This document shows, piece after piece, positions 1 to 8,331 of a stretch of 64,000 nucleotides of DNA. This DNA comes from Saccharothrix sp. NRRL B-16348 (GTDB taxonomy: Bacteria > Actinomycetota > Actinomycetes > Mycobacteriales > Pseudonocardiaceae): NCBI RefSeq assembly GCF_001280085.1, contig NZ_LGED01000113.1, positions 62,001 through 126,000 of the forward strand, in the 5' to 3' direction. The position numbers were made by a program, and so were the translations under genes. Position 1 is the stretch's first letter, and each line of letters opens with the position of its first letter. The notes beneath the pieces are model-generated. The model had not been told where the DNA came from, did no database searches, and worked only from the letters and a program-made list of their open reading frames with translations.

Positions 1-187
1 CGGCCCCGACACCGTGTCGTTCGGCGTCGGCGAGCCGGACGGGACGTTCACCACCCTCGCCACGCTCGACGGCCGCTACCTGTCCACCGAGGTCGCGGGC
101 GGCTTCACCGGCCGGGTCATCGGCCTGTACGCCGCCGCGGGCGCCGTCCACTTCGACTGGTCCGACTACGAGCCGTTCGACGGCTGA
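1..187 (+). CDS. GH43-family beta-xylosidase/arabinofuranosidase, C-terminal fragment
   Basis: The frame is open from the window edge and ends at TGA 185-187, leaving 61 residues. The motif YLSTEVAGGFTGRVIGLYAA, followed by an FDWSDYEPF-like end, is typical of the concanavalin-A-like C-terminal domain found after the GH43 five-bladed propeller in beta-xylosidases and arabinofuranosidases. The catalytic domain lies outside the window, so the substrate cannot be read here. It is co-oriented with the downstream GH5 and GH42 genes and fits a hemicellulose-degradation cluster. The family call rests only on this terminal domain. Confidence 0.7.
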   Translation, partial: GPDTVSFGVGEPDGTFTTLATLDGRYLSTEVAGGFTGRVIGLYAAAGAVHFDWSDYEPFDG

Positions 188-244
188 CCGACGTCCCCCC
201 AAGCCCGCCGCCGCAACGATCCCACCGACAGCAAAGGCACCGAC

Positions 245-1972
245 ATGGATCGAACCAGACCGCTGTCCTGGCGCGGCAGGCTCCGACAGGTGGTGGCCGT
301 CCCGTTGGCGCTGGTCGTCGCCGGGGTCCTGGCCTCGGGCACGGCGTCCGGCGCCGCACCCGAGGCGGAGCACGGCGTCCCGAGCGACGCGATGGCCGTC
401 GCCGCCGCGATGCAGCCGTCGTGGAACCTGGGCAACAGCCTCGACGCCATCCCCGACGAGACGGCGTGGGGCAACCCGCCCGCCACCAGACAGCTGTTCG
501 AAACCCTTCGCGCGCAAGGTTTCCGCAGCGTCCGCATCCCGGTGACGTGGTCGAACGCGCAGTCGACCACCGCCCCCTACACGATCGACGCCCAGTTCAT
601 GGGCCGCGTGAAGCAGGTCGTGGACTGGGCACTGGCCGAGAACCTCTACGTCGTGCTCAACCTGCACCACGACTCGTGGCAGTGGATCGCGACCATGCCC
701 GCCGACCACGACAACGTGCTCGCGCGGTTCACCTCGACCTGGACGCAGATCGCCACGACGTTCGGGAACTCGTCGCGCAGGCTGCTGTTCGAGAGCGTCA
801 ACGAACCGACCTTCACCAACGCCGACGACGCGCGGAAGGTGGAGCTGCTGCACGAGTTGAACACCTCGTTCCACCGCGTCGTGCGGCAGTCCGGCGGCCG
901 GAACGCGACGCGCCTGCTCGTGCTGCCCACGCAGGTCTGCACGCCGGACCAGGGGCTCATGGACGACCTGGCCACCACGATGGCCTCGCTGCACGACCCG
1001 AACCTGATGGCCACCGTGCACTTCTACGGCTTCTGGCCGTTCAGCGTGAACATCGCGGGCTTCACCCGCTTCGACGAGACCGTCCGCAAGGACATGACCG
1101 ACGCGTTCGCCCGGATGCGGGACACCTTCACCGCCAAGGGCATCCCGGTCTACCTGGGCGAGTACGCCCTGCTCTCCTACGACTACACCCGTCCCGGCAT
1201 CATCGAGCGCGGCGAGGTGCTGAAGTACTTCGAGGCAGTGGGCGAGGAAGCCCGCAAGAGCAAGGTCGTCACGGCCCTGTGGGACGCCGGCTCGTTCCTC
1301 GACCGCCACGCGCTCCAGTGGCGCGACCCGGACGTTTTCGCCCAGATCAAGTCGGGCTGGACCACCCGCTCGGGCACGGCCTCGTCCGACCTGCTGTTCG
1401 TGCCCAAGTCCACCCCGATCACCGCCACGACGCTCACGCTCAACCTGAACGGCACGAGCTTCCGAGGGCTGTGGCACGGCGACGCGAGGCTGCGCGAGGG
1501 CCGCGACTACACCGTGTCCGGCGACCGGCTCACGTTCACCGCCACCGCGTTGACGAAGCTCGTCGGAGACCGGGCGTACGGCGTCAACGCGACGGTCGAG
1601 GCCAGGTTCTCGCGCGGCGTCCCGTGGCGGATCGACGTGATCACGAACGACGCGCCGGTGCTGTCCGACGCGACCGGCACGGCGAACTCCCTCACCGTGC
1701 CGACGCTGTTCCGGGGCGACCGGCTCGCGACGATGGAAGCGGAGTACGCGGACGGTTCGGCCGCCGGCCCGACGAACTGGACCCCGTTCCAGGAGTTCTA
1801 CACGACCGTCCGCCCGGACTACCCCGGTGGGGCGATCGTCCTGCCACCGGCGTTCTGCGAGGCCGTCCGCGACGGCGAACCGGTCACGCTGACGTTCCAC
1901 TTCTGGAGCGGCGCCGAGCTGACCTACCACGTGACCAGGTCCGGCACCTCGGTGACCGGCACGACGTCCTGA
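245..1972 (+). CDS. Secreted GH5 endoglucanase/xyloglucanase with CBM_X2 and CBM46-like C-terminus
   Basis: 575 aa. A signal peptide (basic N-terminus, hydrophobic core about residues 16-32, cleavage near 37) precedes a GH5 barrel starting at MQPSWNLGNSLD. The acid/base is probably E187 in SVNEPTF and the nucleophile E306 in VYLGEYAL. After the barrel come an Ig-like X2 module (about residues 375-465) and a CBM46-like module (about 470-575), the arrangement known for GH5 subfamily 4 enzymes acting on xyloglucan and mixed-linkage glucan. The start is ATG 245 with only a weak purine-rich site. The gene is a paralogue of the GH5 gene at 4264, but that copy has an added N-terminal CBM2. The enzyme is expected to be extracellular; the exact substrate is inferred from the module order. 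Confidence 0.9.
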   Translation: MDRTRPLSWRGRLRQVVAVPLALVVAGVLASGTASGAAPEAEHGVPSDAMAVAAAMQPSWNLGNSLDAIPDETAWGNPPATRQLFETLRAQGFRSVRIPVTWSNAQSTTAPYTIDAQFMGRVKQVVDWALAENLYVVLNLHHDSWQWIATMPADHDNVLARFTSTWTQIATTFGNSSRRLLFESVNEPTFTNADDARKVELLHELNTSFHRVVRQSGGRNATRLLVLPTQVCTPDQGLMDDLATTMASLHDPNLMATVHFYGFWPFSVNIAGFTRFDETVRKDMTDAFARMRDTFTAKGIPVYLGEYALLSYDYTRPGIIERGEVLKYFEAVGEEARKSKVVTALWDAGSFLDRHALQWRDPDVFAQIKSGWTTRSGTASSDLLFVPKSTPITATTLTLNLNGTSFRGLWHGDARLREGRDYTVSGDRLTFTATALTKLVGDRAYGVNATVEARFSRGVPWRIDVITNDAPVLSDATGTANSLTVPTLFRGDRLATMEAEYADGSAAGPTNWTPFQEFYTTVRPDYPGGAIVLPPAFCEAVRDGEPVTLTFHFWSGAELTYHVTRSGTSVTGTTS

Positions 1973-2049
1973 CCGGTCCCGGCAGCCGGGGTCCGCTGTG
2001 GACCCCGGCCGTCGGGCCACCCTTCACGGCTTTCGGAGGCTCACCGCCA

Positions 2050-4176
2050 ATGGATCGATCCATGCCCCCGCGCGTCCTGTTCGGCGCGGCCTACTACCAC
2101 GAGTACCAGCTCTACGACCGGCTGGACGAAGACCTCGACCTGATGGCCCAGGCGAAGTTCAGCGTCATGCGGGTCGGCGAGTCGGTGTGGTCCACCTGGG
2201 AACCGGAGAACGGGCGGTTCGACCTCGAGTGGCTGCGGCCGGTCCTCGACGGCGCCCACGAACGCGGCATCTCCGTCGTCCTCGGCACGCCCACCTACGC
2301 GGTGCCGCCGTGGCTGTCCCGGCAGTACCCCGAGATCGCCGCCGAGCACGCCACCGGGCAGCGCATCGGCTGGGGCGCCCGCCAGGAGGTGGACTTCACC
2401 CACCCCGCGTTCCGCTTCCACGCCGAGCGCGTGAGCCGCGAGATCCTCGCCCGGCACGCCTCGCACCCGGCGGTCATCGGCTTCCAGGTGGACAACGAGC
2501 CGGGCCTGCGGCTGCCGCACAACCACGGCCTCTTCCAGCGGTTCGTGGACCACCTGCGGGAGCGCTACGGGACCGTGGAGGCGCTCAACCTGGAGTGGGG
2601 CCTGGTCTACTGGTCGCACCGGCTGTCCACCTGGGCCGACCTCTGGACGCCGGACAACAACGCGCAGCCGCAGTACGACGTCGCCTGGCGGGCGTTCCAG
2701 GCGCGCCAGACGACCGAGTTCGTCGCCTGGCAGGCGGACATCGTGCGGGAGTACGCGAGCCCCGACCAGTTCATCACCACGTGCATCTCCTACGGCCACC
2801 CGGCGTTCGAGGACGATGAGCTCACCGACCCGCTGGACGTCACGGCGGGCAACCCGTACTACGACATGCAGGACGGCCTCGTGCTGCCCGACCCGACACC
2901 CGACGACCACGAGCAGCAGCACTGGAAGACCACCGGCGTGTGGGCGCTCTACGAGAACGCGGACCGCGTCTTCTCCTCCCGCCAGGAGCCGTTCCTGATC
3001 ACCGAGACCAACGCGCAGGCGGTCGGCGGCACGTCGGACAACCGGCCGGGCTACGACGGGCAGTGGCGGCAGGCGGCCTGGGCGCTGGTCTCGCGCGGCG
3101 CGCGGATGGTGGAGTACTGGCACTGGCACACGCTGCACTTCGGCGCGGAGACCCACTGGGGCGGCGTCCTGCCGCACAGCGGCCGTCCCGGCCGGGTCTA
3201 CGCCGAGATCGCCCGCCTCGGCGCCGAGTTCGACACCGCGGGCGAGCTGGTCGCCGGGATCGAGCCGGACGCCGACATCGCGCTGGTCTACTCGATGCCG
3301 AACAAGTGGCTGATGCAGAAGTACCCGCCGCTGGCGACCGCGGACGGCAGCCCGGACCACTCCTCGTACCACCGCATCTTCGACTCGTTCTACCGCGGCG
3401 TCTTCGAGGCCGGCAGGCAGGCGCGCATCATCCACGCCCGCCAGCTGCACCAGCGCTTCACGCCCGAGGCCGCGGTGGCACGCCACCCGGTGCTGATCGC
3501 CGCTGGCCTGTACCTGGCCGACGACGCGACGCTCGACTGGCTCGTCGCCTACGCGCACGCCGGCGGCCACCTCGTCGTCGGCCCGCGGACGGGGTACGCG
3601 GACCACGAGGCGCGCGCCCGGCCCGAGCCCGCGCCGCCGCGGCTCGTCGACGCCGCGGGCGCGTGGTACGACGAGTTCAGCAACCTGGCCACGCCCCTGC
3701 CGGTCCGGGCTTCTCCGGACAGCCCGCTCGACCTCACCGCCGACGCGACGGCGACCCGGTGGCTGGAGGGCCTGACCGCGGTGGACGCCGACGTGCTCGC
3801 CGAGTACGACCACCCGCACTTCGGCCGCTGGCCAGCCGTCACCACCCGCCGCCACGGCGCCGGCCGCGTCACCTGCGTCGGCACGGTGCCCGGACGCGAC
3901 CTGGCCCGGTCGCTGGCCGGCTGGCTCGCGCCGACCCCCGTCAGCGGCTGGACCGACCTGCCCGCCTCCGCCACCGCGACCACCGGGACGTCACCGGACG
4001 GCCGACGCGTGCACGTGATCCACAACTGGAGCCCGCGGCCCGTCGAGGTCCGCGCACCGCGCGACCTGACCGACGTGCTGTCCGGCGACGCGGTCGGCGC
4101 CGGCCAACCCGTCCACCTGGACGCGTGCGACGTGCGGGTCTTCACCGCGGCCGACGACGCGCCACCTCAGCCGTAA
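2050..4176 (+). CDS. GH42 beta-galactosidase, cytoplasmic
   Basis: 708 aa. The start is ATG 2050 because GGAGG at 2035-2039 sits 10 nt upstream; the frame is open further upstream but there overlaps the GH5 gene. The N-terminal FGAAYYHEYQ and the barrel motifs are GH42-like. The acid/base is E150 in FQVDNEPG and the nucleophile E319 in FLITETNAQ. The trimerisation-type middle domain and small C-terminal beta domain complete a full-length family member. There is no signal peptide, so it should cleave beta-galactosides (or arabinosides) that have been imported. Lying between two secreted GH5 genes suggests it removes galactose from xyloglucan- or galactan-derived oligosaccharides. A short hairpin at 4182-4199 follows the stop. 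Confidence 0.92.
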   Translation: MDRSMPPRVLFGAAYYHEYQLYDRLDEDLDLMAQAKFSVMRVGESVWSTWEPENGRFDLEWLRPVLDGAHERGISVVLGTPTYAVPPWLSRQYPEIAAEHATGQRIGWGARQEVDFTHPAFRFHAERVSREILARHASHPAVIGFQVDNEPGLRLPHNHGLFQRFVDHLRERYGTVEALNLEWGLVYWSHRLSTWADLWTPDNNAQPQYDVAWRAFQARQTTEFVAWQADIVREYASPDQFITTCISYGHPAFEDDELTDPLDVTAGNPYYDMQDGLVLPDPTPDDHEQQHWKTTGVWALYENADRVFSSRQEPFLITETNAQAVGGTSDNRPGYDGQWRQAAWALVSRGARMVEYWHWHTLHFGAETHWGGVLPHSGRPGRVYAEIARLGAEFDTAGELVAGIEPDADIALVYSMPNKWLMQKYPPLATADGSPDHSSYHRIFDSFYRGVFEAGRQARIIHARQLHQRFTPEAAVARHPVLIAAGLYLADDATLDWLVAYAHAGGHLVVGPRTGYADHEARARPEPAPPRLVDAAGAWYDEFSNLATPLPVRASPDSPLDLTADATATRWLEGLTAVDADVLAEYDHPHFGRWPAVTTRRHGAGRVTCVGTVPGRDLARSLAGWLAPTPVSGWTDLPASATATTGTSPDGRRVHVIHNWSPRPVEVRAPRDLTDVLSGDAVGAGQPVHLDACDVRVFTAADDAPPQP

Positions 4177-4263
4177 CACCCGCCGCCTCGGCAGGCGGCA
4201 TCCGCGGCGGACCACCGGACCGCCACCCCTGAACTGTTTGTCAGCTCCAAGATGAGGAGTCCC

Positions 4264-6306
4264 ATGTTCGGATTGCGCAGGACCCAACCGGTCCGCAGGC
4301 GGATCGGTGTCGTGGCGGCCGGGGTCGCGACCCTGGCCGCGAGCCTGGTCACGGTGACGGCGACCGAGGCCGTCGCGGCCGAGGCCGGGTGCACCGTGGC
4401 GTACACGGTCACCGGCCAGTGGTCGGGTGGCTTCAACGCCGACGTCGCCGTGACCAACAACGGCGCCGCGGTCGACGGCTGGCAGCTGACCTGGGAGTGG
4501 CCGACCGGCCAGCAGGTCCGCAACGCCTGGAACGCGAAGGTCACCGGGTCCGGGAACCAGGTCACCGCCGCGGACGCCGGCTACAACGCCAAGGTCGCGA
4601 CGGACAAGACGGTGAAGTTCGGCTTCATCGGCACCTGGGCGGAGGCCAACACCGCGCCGCTGTCGTTCTCGCTCAACGGCGTCACCTGCGTCCACGGCGG
4701 GAAGCAGCTCACCGCCATGGAGCACACCGCGGCGATGCAGCCGGGGTGGAACCTCGGCAACTCGCTGGACTCGGTCGGGCGGCCCCACGACGAGACGTCC
4801 TGGGGCAACCCGCTCATCACCGAAGCCCTGCTGGACAACGTGAAGGCGCAGGGCTTCAAGAGCGTCCGCCTCCCCGTCACGTGGACCGCGCGCGTGGGCC
4901 CGGCGCCGGACCACACGATCGACGCGGCGTACCTGGCCCGCGTCAAGGAGGTCGTGCGCTGGGCGCTGGAGCGCGACCTGTACGTGATGATCAACCTGCA
5001 CCACGACTCGTGGCAGTGGACCTGGACCATGCCGACCCAGCACGACCAGGTGCTCAACCAGTTCAACAAGATCTGGACGCAGGTGGCGGGCGCCTTCACC
5101 GAGTTCGGGCCCAAGCTGACGTTCGAGAGCTGGAACGAGCCGCAGTTCACCGGTAGCACCGGCAAGCCGCAGGAGATCCAGCTGAACGCCGAGCTGAACG
5201 CGTCGTTCTTCGACATCGTGCGCCGATCGGGCGGCAACAACGCCAAGCGCCTGCTGGTCCTGCCGACCATGCACACCTCGTCCGAGCAGCAGTACATCGA
5301 CCCGCTGGTGGCCCAGATCCAGGGGTTGAACGACCCCAACCTGATCGCGACCGTGCACTACTACGGCTTCTGGCCGTTCAGCGCGAACGTCGCGGGCGGC
5401 ACGCGCTTCGACGCGAGCGTCCAGCAGTACCTCACCGACGACTTCGACCGCGTGCACGACAGCTTCGTCGCGCGGGGCATCCCGGTGATCGTCGGCGAGT
5501 ACGGCCTGCTCGGCTTCGACCAGCACACCGGCACCATCGAGCAGGGCGAGAAGCTGAAGTTCTTCGAGTACTTCGGCCACTACGCGCGGGCCAAGAAGCT
5601 CACCACGATGCTCTGGGACAACGGCCAGCACTTCAACCGCACCTCGTTCCAGTGGAGCGACCCGGAGCTCTTCGCGCACATCAAGTCGAGCTGGACGACC
5701 CGCTCCGGCACGGCCTACACCGACCAGGTGTTCACCGCGAAGTCGGGCACCATCACCGCCAGGACGATCAAGCTGAACCTCAACGGCACGTCGTTCTCGG
5801 GGCTGTACCACGGGAACACCGCCCTGACCCGCGGCGCCGACTACACCCTCGACGGCGACCAGCTCACCCTGACCGCCTCGGCGCTGACCAGGCTCAGCGG
5901 CTCCCGGTCCTACGGCACGAACGCGGTGCTGACGGCCCGCTTCTCCCAGGGCGTGCCGTGGCGGTTCTACGTCATCACCTATGACACCCCGGTGTTGTCC
6001 GACGCCACCGGGACGACGGAGAAGTTCGAGATCCCGACGGACTTCCGCGGCGACCAGATCGCCACGATGGAGGCCAAGTACGACGACGGCTCCGGCGCGG
6101 GCCCGGAACCGTGGACGTCCTTCAAGCAGTTCGGCTACACGTTCGAGCCCAACTACACGGACCGCAAGACGATCCTGAAGAAGGAGTTCTTCGACAAGGT
6201 GAACGACGACGCGCGGGTGACGCTCACGTTCCACTACTGGAGCGGCGAGAAGGTGACGTACCACGTCACCAAGTCGGGCACGTCGGTCACCGGCACGACC
6301 GCCTGA
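4264..6306 (+). CDS. Secreted CBM2-GH5 endoglucanase with CBM_X2 and CBM46-like modules
   Basis: 680 aa from ATG 4264. An upstream in-frame ATG at 4252 lacks a ribosome binding site and itself overlaps the AGGAG at 4255-4259, so 4264 is preferred although the spacing is short (4 nt). The order is: signal peptide (about 1-39), CBM2 (about 42-143, bounded by two cysteines), GH5 barrel (about 150-480) with E292 in FESWNEPQF and E412 in VIVGEYGL, then X2 and CBM46-like modules to the end. It closely parallels the GH5 gene at 245 with CBM2 added in front. The enzyme is probably a cell-wall-bound endoglucanase or xyloglucanase acting outside the cell. A strong hairpin follows. Confidence 0.92.
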   Translation: MFGLRRTQPVRRRIGVVAAGVATLAASLVTVTATEAVAAEAGCTVAYTVTGQWSGGFNADVAVTNNGAAVDGWQLTWEWPTGQQVRNAWNAKVTGSGNQVTAADAGYNAKVATDKTVKFGFIGTWAEANTAPLSFSLNGVTCVHGGKQLTAMEHTAAMQPGWNLGNSLDSVGRPHDETSWGNPLITEALLDNVKAQGFKSVRLPVTWTARVGPAPDHTIDAAYLARVKEVVRWALERDLYVMINLHHDSWQWTWTMPTQHDQVLNQFNKIWTQVAGAFTEFGPKLTFESWNEPQFTGSTGKPQEIQLNAELNASFFDIVRRSGGNNAKRLLVLPTMHTSSEQQYIDPLVAQIQGLNDPNLIATVHYYGFWPFSANVAGGTRFDASVQQYLTDDFDRVHDSFVARGIPVIVGEYGLLGFDQHTGTIEQGEKLKFFEYFGHYARAKKLTTMLWDNGQHFNRTSFQWSDPELFAHIKSSWTTRSGTAYTDQVFTAKSGTITARTIKLNLNGTSFSGLYHGNTALTRGADYTLDGDQLTLTASALTRLSGSRSYGTNAVLTARFSQGVPWRFYVITYDTPVLSDATGTTEKFEIPTDFRGDQIATMEAKYDDGSGAGPEPWTSFKQFGYTFEPNYTDRKTILKKEFFDKVNDDARVTLTFHYWSGEKVTYHVTKSGTSVTGTTA

Positions 6307-6332
6307 CCGAACCCGGATCCGCTCGACGGGAC

Positions 6333-6366
6333 GACCGCCGAAGGCCTCGAACGGCCTTCGGCGGTC
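6333..6366. terminator. Bidirectional intrinsic terminator
   Basis: A perfect 14-bp stem (6333-6346 with 6353-6366) has a TCGAAC loop and sits between the converging ends of the CBM2-GH5 gene and the propeller gene. A short T/C-rich run follows on the plus strand. Confidence 0.8.
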
Positions 6367-6376
6367 TTCCTCGTCG

Positions 6377-7228
6377 TCACCACCCGCCCGGGGGGACGAG
6401 TTCCGTCCTCAGCTCGTGGCTCTCGTCCGGCAACCGGGCCTCGTAGTAGAACCGGCGCCCACCGTCCGGGAGCGGCAGGACGTCCACGTAGCGGACGTCC
6501 ACCACCGGCGCGTCCGGCACGGCGACCAACCGGCCGCCGACCGGCGCGGCCAGCCCGGTGCGCTCGAACCAGTTCTCCGCCCGCGTGGCCCGGCCGTCGT
6601 AGAACGCGCGGCCGTCGGGCAGCACCGCGGTCAACCGCGCACCGCGGGCGTCCCACTCCCCCGGTCGGCCGCTCAGCACCGTGCCGCGCCACGTCCACGA
6701 GAGCCCGTCGGCGCTGGTCGCGTGCGCGGTGCTCATCCGGTCCTCCTCGCCCGGGACGTCCAGGGCGTGACAGCAGATCCACGCCTCCCAGCCCTCGGCG
6801 GTGCGGCGCACCACCGGGTCCTTGACAGCCGTGACCGGGTCGCCGGAGAAGACCCGGGTGATCGGCGCGACAGGCAGCGCCTCCAGCGTCGGCGCCTCCA
6901 GGGCGTCGATCCACCACCGCGACGTCCCGGGCTCCGCGCAGCAGACGTACAGCCGCCACGTCCCTGTCCCGGTCCGCACCAGCGCGGGCCGTTCCAGCAT
7001 CGACGCGCCGAAGCGGTCCCCGGTGATCGTGGCGACCGTCGTGAAGTTTTCGCCGTCGGCCGACCTCGCGATGACGTTGTGGTCGCCGTCGCCACGCACG
7101 CGGTAGGCGAGCACGAACGAGCCGTCGTCGTCCAACAGGGCACACGGCGCACCGGCCCACTGGTGCGGGCCGACGCCCGGCGCGGGCGCCACGACGGTGT
7201 AGGGGCGAGTGCCCGGGAAGCTGGTCAT
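6377..7228 (-). CDS. Five-bladed beta-propeller glycosidase-like protein (GH43/GH32/GH130 fold)
   Basis: 283 aa, with no signal peptide or lipobox. Repeated blade-like segments ([60 protein letters not shown]) resemble the five-bladed propellers of GH43, GH32, GH62 and GH130. I cannot assign the catalytic triad or a family. It could be an intracellular glycosidase or phosphorylase, or a sugar-binding propeller. It is divergently transcribed from the GlxA-type regulator at 7312, with an 83-bp intergenic region that holds an inverted repeat, so it is the likely target of that regulator. A weak AGGAT ribosome site lies about 8 nt before ATG 7228. Confidence 0.6.
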   Translation of the reverse strand: MTSFPGTRPYTVVAPAPGVGPHQWAGAPCALLDDDGSFVLAYRVRGDGDHNVIARSADGENFTTVATITGDRFGASMLERPALVRTGTGTWRLYVCCAEPGTSRWWIDALEAPTLEALPVAPITRVFSGDPVTAVKDPVVRRTAEGWEAWICCHALDVPGEEDRMSTAHATSADGLSWTWRGTVLSGRPGEWDARGARLTAVLPDGRAFYDGRATRAENWFERTGLAAPVGGRLVAVPDAPVVDVRYVDVLPLPDGGRRFYYEARLPDESHELRTELVPPGGW

Positions 7229-7311
7229 GGCGGCAATCCTGATCCGGCGGCCCCGGTCCGGTGAGTGGCAGGGATGCCAGGGTTCCGGAAGTTCCTGCCA
7301 TACTCGTGGGC
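7229..7311. promoter_or_regulatory. Divergent promoter/operator between propeller gene and GlxA regulator
   Basis: The 83-bp region holds the inverted repeat TGGCAGG (7266-7272) / CCTGCCA (7294-7300) around the palindrome TTCCGGAA (7283-7290). This is a likely operator for the neighbouring AraC/GlxA regulator. Confidence 0.45.
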
Positions 7312-8265
7312 GTGATCCGGGACGTGGTGGCCGTGGTCGGCGAGCAGGCGTCGGTGTTCGAACTGGGCCTGGTGTGCCAGGTCTTCGGGCTGGACCGCAC
7401 CGACTGCGGGCTGCCCGCCTTCACCTTCGACGTGTGCGCGCCCACTCCCGGCCGGATCCCGACGACCTCGGGCTTCGCACTGGACGTCGAGCACGGCCTC
7501 GACCGCGTGGCCGCAGCCGACGTGGTCACCGTGCCCGCCTGGGACGTCGACGCGCCCCTGCCGCCCGGCCTCGCCGACGCCCTGCGCGCGGCGGCCGACC
7601 GCGGCGCGCTCCTGGTCTCCGTGTGCACCGGCGCCTTCGCCCTGGCCGGGGCCGGGCTGCTGGACGGCCGCCGCGCCACGACGCACTGGCAGGTCGCCCC
7701 GCTCCTGGCCCGACGCCACCCGCGGGTCCGGGTGGACCCGGACGCGCTCTACGTCGAGGACGGCCCGATCGTCACCAGCGCGGGCGCGTCCGCCGGCATC
7801 GACGCCTGCCTGCACGTGGTGCGGCGCGAGTTCGGCGCGGAGTCGGCCAACGCCCTGGCCCGGCGCATGGTCGTGCCGCCACACCGCTCGGGCGACCAGG
7901 CCCAGTACGTCGAGACCCCGGTACCCGTCCGGGCCGACCACGACGACCTGGCCCGGCTGCTGGACTGGGTCCAGCGGAACCTGGACCGACCGCTCCCCGT
8001 CGACGCCCTGGCCGCACGCGCGCACATGTCACCCCGCACGTTCGCCCGCAGGTTCCGCGCCGCCACCGGCACCACGCCCCACCGCTGGATCCTCGACCAG
8101 CGGCTGAACCTGGCCGAACGGCTGCTGGAGACGACCGACCTGACGGTGGACGCCGTCGCCGCCCGAGCGGGCTTGGGCAGTCCGGACACGCTGCGGCACC
8201 ACTTCACCGACCGTCGCGGCATCACCCCGACCGACCACCGCCGGGCGTTCCGGACGGTGCGGTGA
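7312..8265 (+). CDS. GlxA-type AraC-family regulator with DJ-1/PfpI domain
   Basis: About 317 aa. The GTG at 7312 gives a start ([19 protein letters not shown]) that matches the usual beginning of the DJ-1/PfpI-like domain; in-frame GTGs at 7306 and 7261 are alternatives. The N-terminal domain has the nucleophile-elbow-like segment [14 protein letters not shown], and the C-terminal 90 residues form a double AraC helix-turn-helix ([19 protein letters not shown]). This family usually senses small metabolites and activates a neighbouring gene. The divergent propeller gene is the obvious candidate target. The ligand is unknown. Confidence 0.85.
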   Translation: MIRDVVAVVGEQASVFELGLVCQVFGLDRTDCGLPAFTFDVCAPTPGRIPTTSGFALDVEHGLDRVAAADVVTVPAWDVDAPLPPGLADALRAAADRGALLVSVCTGAFALAGAGLLDGRRATTHWQVAPLLARRHPRVRVDPDALYVEDGPIVTSAGASAGIDACLHVVRREFGAESANALARRMVVPPHRSGDQAQYVETPVPVRADHDDLARLLDWVQRNLDRPLPVDALAARAHMSPRTFARRFRAATGTTPHRWILDQRLNLAERLLETTDLTVDAVAARAGLGSPDTLRHHFTDRRGITPTDHRRAFRTVR

Positions 8266-8270
8266 CCGGC

Positions 8271-8318
8271 GGTGCTGCCCGGCTCCGGCCGGCGACCGGC
8301 ACGGAGTCGGGCAGCACC
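8271..8318. terminator. Bidirectional hairpin terminator
   Basis: The 11-bp stem GGTGCTGCCCG (8271-8281) / CGGGCAGCACC (8308-8318) encloses a second short stem. It lies between the converging GlxA and GH39-like genes. Confidence 0.65.
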
Positions 8319-8331
8319 ACCGCACGAGGGT

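Noticed and set aside
3991..6264. 757-codon minus-strand ORF opposite the CBM2-GH5 gene
   Set aside because: Antisense shadow rich in Val, Arg and Gly; the plus-strand gene has complete catalytic motifs.
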